Source: an uncultured Sutterella sp. | GTDB lineage: Bacteria; Pseudomonadota; Gammaproteobacteria; Burkholderiales; Burkholderiaceae_F | Assembly (NCBI GenBank): GCA_900543805.1 | Contig: UQTE01000028.1 | Location: 1 to 27,876 of the forward strand | Length of the DNA stretch: 27,876 nt | Reading direction: 5' to 3' | Shown here: positions 24,605 to 27,876 of the stretch, one piece after another | Numbering within the stretch: the first letter of the stretch is position 1 | How the letters are laid out: each line of letters starts with the position of its first letter | Program-made: the position numbers and the translations under genes | The notes under the pieces: generated by a model | Database searches by the model: none | Told to the model about the DNA's origin: nothing | Seen by the model: the letters and a program-made list of their open reading frames with translations, nothing else

Positions 24605-24625
24605 TCGACTGTCCGCAATTTCCGG

Positions 24626-24660
24626 GGGCGGCGCCGCAGGGCGCCGCCCTTCGTATTTCC
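24626..24660 (+). terminator. Rho-independent terminator after the peroxidase gene
   Basis: A 10-bp perfect stem GGGCGGCGCC (24626-24635) / GGCGCCGCCC (24640-24649) with the loop GCAG is followed by a T-rich stretch (TTCGTATTTCC), 22 bases past the stop. The hairpin is very stable. On the other strand it lacks a T run, so termination of the convergent autotransporter pseudogene is less certain. Confidence 0.85.
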
Positions 24661-24713
24661 GCTTTCCTCAATCCTCGGCCCTGCAGCGAGGCCGAAAGAG
24701 CGTCTTTCTCCGC

Positions 24714-26839
24714 TTACGGGAACCGCCGCAGGATCCGAGCCTCCACGCCCGCTCCCCGCAGGACGCCGAAGCTCGCCCCGGCATCGAGCCCGAGCTCCCA
24801 TTCTGCGCTCCGGAAACGGCCGCCCGCCGTTACGAGCGCGCGCCAACCGTCGAGGTCGTTTTCGGGCAGATCGAATCTGCCGGCGCCGTCTCGCGCCCGA
24901 CCCCGAGCCTCGGCATGAAACACTCGTTCCACGGCGCCCTCAAAGCGCGGGGACCATCCGAAGGAAGTGTCGCGGAAGAGCTGCGTTCCGAAACGCAGGC
25001 GGTGAGCCGAGAAGGCCGAAAGCCGCAGGTCGGCCTCCCGCCCCTCGCCGACAAGGTTTCCCTGAACGCGTGCGGACGAGTCGGCCATGCCGTCGAAGAA
25101 ATAGGCGGCCTGCGTTCGGAGAGCCCAGGGGCCCGCCGCCGCGTCATGGCGCAGACCCGCGAAAAGCCCCCAGTAAGGAACCGCATCCGTCCGATGCGAC
25201 GTGCCCGCGGCACCCGACACGCTGAAGCGATCGTGGAGCACGCCTCCCTTGGCGTACCCTGCAATCGTCCAGGCGGAGCCCGACGTCGTCCTCGGACCGA
25301 AGCCGTGCACGGCGAAGATCCCCGCCCCCGCGTGTTCGTGGCGGTTCTTTGCGTCCGCGCCGCGCAGGTCCGCACCGGCCCGGCCGATTTCGAGAAAGAG
25401 CCCGGCCTGCGCATCGTCGCCCGACGTCCCTACGGAGGCTGCGAGCCCCAACAAGCCCGTCGTCACGTCGGCGGAAAAAATCCCCTTCGATCGAAAGCGC
25501 CCGGCGCGGACCGCGGCAAAGGGTCCGGGCCCGAAGCGCCCCGCCCGATTTCGATTGAGCGTGTCGAGAAAGAGGTCGTCCGCCGCCGCAACCGTCCCGA
25601 ATTGCGAGAGCCTCCCCTTCGTCCAGACGCCGAGACTTGCGTCGGGCACGGGCTTCACGGGTGTCAGGACCGTAATGTCGGCAACCAACAGGTTTTCGCC
25701 GCGCAGGTGCAAATTGACCTGCGAGGGGTCGAGTTCGTAGGGCAAAAGCCGGAGAGTCGACAGGGGTACGACGACCGAGAGGGCCTCTGCGTCCCCCTCG
25801 TCCGTGCGCGACATGCGGTCGTTGAGATCGGCGTCGGCTTCGAGTTGCCCAAGAGCGCTTCCCTCCGAAACGGCGAATCCCGCACCGCTCTTAACCAGTC
25901 GAAGTTCTTCTCCGAGCGTGAGGGGGCTGTCGACGACGATCGCGATGTCGGCGCCCGGAGCGAGTAGCACGGGATTTTCGCCGTGAACGACGACGAAGGC
26001 GTCCTCTCCCTCGCCGCGCGCACCGCGGAAGGACCGGGTCTCGTCCGTCGTAAAGAAGAACCGAAGCGCGGCGCCGTCGTGTACCGAAAGTTCCGAAAGG
26101 GAGGAGGACCGCGTCACGTTCCAGAAACTTCCTTCTTTTCCGAGACGAAGCGTAATCCCGTCGCCCTCTTCATCCTGGCGCGCATAGCCCGTGAACCGCA
26201 CCAGGGCGTTTTCGTCCGCGCCCACGGAGATCCTCGCACCGCCCTCTTCCCACAGAACGCTTTCCCGCAGCGTCGTGAAGCCCGACGCAATCGACACGTT
26301 CGAATTTCCCTTCGCCGTCACGGCCGCATCCGCATCGGCGACATAGCGCTCCACCGCCGCTTCGGCCATGCCGTCGAGTACGAGACCGTAGGCGCAGTCA
26401 CGGACCTCCAGATCCCCGACCGCAAGCGAAGCGTTTTTGGAAAGATCGGCTCCGTAGGAAGACGACCCGCCCTCCAAACGCAGGTTGAGAATATTCGACG
26501 TGAGCGACGCGGCGCCCCCCATGGAGAGTCCCGCAGCCTTCCCAGCATAGGAACCGATTCGGACGGAAATCGCGTCGTCGACGCCGACCTGCGCATTTCC
26601 GTCCAACCGCATGCCGTAGGCGGAACCTTGGATGTCCTGCAGTTCCAGGACGGCGTTTCCCGTCCGCACTTCTCCCCGATTCTGAAATCATCCCCAGGCG
26701 TGCCGCCCCGCGCCTCCGATCTTCGAGACCACCTTCTGCGCCGTGTACAGACGATTGGAGGCCCAGTAGAGACCGACGGCGTCCTGCGACGCCCCGTGGA
26801 GCGCGACGTCGAGCTTTTTCCCCACCTTCATCGTCTTGG
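24714..26839 (-). pseudogene. autotransporter 3-prime part (passenger end and beta-barrel), broken gene
   Basis: Second part of one broken autotransporter gene. The frame from about 26839 to 24714 encodes the rest of the passenger and the barrel but is interrupted by a TGA at 26688-26690 (between HAWG and FQNRGEV). Just before the stop the sequence reads LPKTMKVGKKLDVALHG and on through GLYWASNRLYTAQKVV; after it comes NAVLELQDIQGSAYGMRLDG, both repeat-like passenger sequence in the same frame. The barrel region starts near GVWTKGRLSQFG and ends RILRRFP, with the Phe one place from the end rather than last. A GTG at 26669 could in principle restart translation, but the product would lack a signal peptide and could not be exported. 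Codon use is normal, so the damage looks recent or is a sequencing error. Confidence 0.8.
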
Positions 26840-27681
26840 GCAAGCGACGCATAATCTCCGTCCGTCACCCACATGCCGTAGAGGTCGAGCGGCACGGCGG
26901 ACTTCCCTCCCTCGAGCAAAACCGTTACGTCGCCCTCCGACTCGAAATTGCCGGCGTGTCCGAGCAACAGCCCGGCCATCCATTTGTCGGCGACGCCCGC
27001 CGTCAGTGAAATCTTCACGTCGCCTCGGGACGTGACCGTGCCCCCGACCTGCGTGAGGATTCCGCTCACGCTCTGACCGTCCGGGACGTCGCTGCGGTCG
27101 ATCGTCATCGTGAAGCCTTGGGAAAAATTCGCCGACGTCCGCTCTCCGGCTAAAACGAGCCCCCAGGTAACCCCGCGTCCGTCCAATACGACGGAGGCGT
27201 TCTCGAAGTCGGTTTGCGAAGGAGTCGAAACGAAGCCCGCGCGAAGAAAGGTGCGTTCTCGGCCGTTGTCCTGCGCCTCGCCCGTGAGCGGCATTTCGAT
27301 GCGCAGATCACCCCCAGTGAACGTCAGACGTTCGCCCGAGGTGGCGTCGACGACGTGTCCCTGACTCCAGTCGGCCGTTCCGTTCGCATCGTCATGCCTT
27401 GTGTTGCGCAGGACGAGCGTATGCCCTTCTGCAACGTGAATCGTCGTGGAGCCGCCCGAGGCGGGGGTAGAAAGCGTGACATGGGCCGAACTCACGTCCA
27501 CCACCGTATCGTCCGCAAAATCACGGGATTCCCGAATCGGTTCCGTTTCCATCTGCGCGGCACGGACGGCGGACGGAACGAGTGCGCCCACTCCCGTCAG
27601 CACCGCGAGAGCGGCCGAGACGGACGAACCGAGGAGCCGGACGGCGAACTTTTTCTGCGTGCACGAACGAACATTTTCCAT
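26840..27681 (-). pseudogene. autotransporter 5-prime part (signal peptide and passenger start), broken gene
   Basis: First part of the same broken gene. The ATG at 27681 has GGAGAGG upstream. It opens a long signal sequence: a charged segment (ENVRSCTQKKFAVR, recalling extended autotransporter signals) and a hydrophobic core to about SAVRAAQ. The passenger shows strand-turn repeats such as GGSTTIHVAEGHTLVLRN and GGTVTSRGDVKISLTAG. Sequence is sound as far as GMWVTDGDYASL; then the frame shifts near 26841, where one extra base in the minus-strand run CTTGCCCAAG moves the good reading into the frame that continues as LPKTMKVGKK. Read without correction, ribosomes would run out of frame to about 26398. 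Removing a single base there restores a smooth protein. It is a relative, not a copy, of the intact autotransporter at 19067. Confidence 0.8.
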
Positions 27682-27832
27682 GGAACCTCTCCGGAAAAAG
27701 GGGACTGTGCGGAGGGCGCAGTCAACCCTGTCGTCCATGCTAGAGAGAAGCTCCCCCGATCCCTTTCCGGAGGACGGCATTGCGCCCCGAGCGAAGCGCT
27801 TTCGACTCACTCGTTCATTTCGTAAACAACCC

Positions 27833-27846
27833 TCGACTAAAGTCGA
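27833..27846. repeat. 14-base inverted repeat upstream of the broken autotransporter
   Basis: TCGACT (27833-27838) and AGTCGA (27841-27846) are inverted copies around AA, about 150 bases upstream of the pseudogene start on the minus strand. It could be an operator or part of its promoter region, which runs off the window edge. No convincing -35/-10 pair was identified between 27682 and 27876. Confidence 0.35.
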
Positions 27847-27876
27847 AGGCTTTGCAACTATTGCCGAGACAACGTC

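Noticed and set aside
26688..26690. The in-frame TGA in the second autotransporter read as selenocysteine
   Set aside because: Autotransporter passengers do not use selenocysteine, no SECIS-like hairpin was seen just after it, and a nearby frameshift already marks the gene as damaged.
1..27876. CRISPR arrays, tRNA or rRNA genes, insertion sequences
   Set aside because: No regularly spaced repeats, no tRNA-like cloverleaf sequence, no rRNA signature and no transposase motifs were found on reading both strands.

Overview
The window looks like a chromosomal segment of a GC-rich, anaerobic or microaerophilic betaproteobacterium, most plausibly a gut Sutterellaceae member (Sutterella/Parasutterella type). 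That placement is an inference from the gene set, not a database match. The clues are strongly GC-biased third codon positions, Tat-exported molybdenum respiration, Nap/Dms-type electron-transfer modules, a di-haem cytochrome c peroxidase and classical autotransporters. No rRNA, tRNA, CRISPR array, insertion sequence or replication origin was seen.

Layout. (1) 1-544 is an AT-rich gene-free stretch. (2) 545-3542, minus strand: a two-component system (OmpR-type regulator, then a histidine kinase with a His/Met-rich periplasmic insert), followed by a small nitroreductase with a good terminator. (3) 3703-4554, plus: a secreted Cys-rich protein ending in a lectin-like fold, divergent from the two-component system. 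(4) 4591-6183, minus: an AT-richer AAA-ATPase/PD-(D/E)XK protein. (5) 6505-7473, minus: a Tat-exported DUF362 protein. (6) 7622-9222: a second histidine kinase whose response regulator is missing except for an apparent C-terminal tail, abutting a coding-like minus-strand remnant. (7) 9223-10244: mostly non-coding, with a lone DUF1778-antitoxin-like C-terminus and a 21-bp-phased direct repeat. (8) 10245-18513, plus: a six-gene molybdoenzyme operon, closed by a perfect bidirectional terminator. (9) 19067-22168, plus: an intact autotransporter behind a candidate poly-C phase-variable promoter. (10) 22307-24604: a LysR regulator divergent from a cytochrome c peroxidase. (11) 24714-27681, minus: a second autotransporter broken by one frameshift and one in-frame stop.

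The centrepiece is the operon at 10245-18513. It encodes a periplasmic Mo-bisPGD catalytic subunit, a four-cluster ferredoxin, a DmsC-like quinol anchor, a TorD-type chaperone, a Tat-exported NapG-like ferredoxin, and a 780-residue protein that fuses a NapH-type membrane iron-sulfur module to a complete GltD-type FAD/NAD(P)H oxidoreductase. Read together, the genes suggest a periplasmic oxidoreductase with two electron routes: the quinone pool through the DmsC-like anchor, and cytosolic NAD(P)H through the NapH-GltD fusion and NapG. The substrate cannot be read from sequence. The fusion is the strongest candidate here for an undescribed electron-transfer system.

The rest of the window is sensory and surface machinery, and it shows several signs of genome decay or switching: a lost response regulator, a truncated antitoxin, a broken autotransporter and a homopolymer placed in a promoter spacer.
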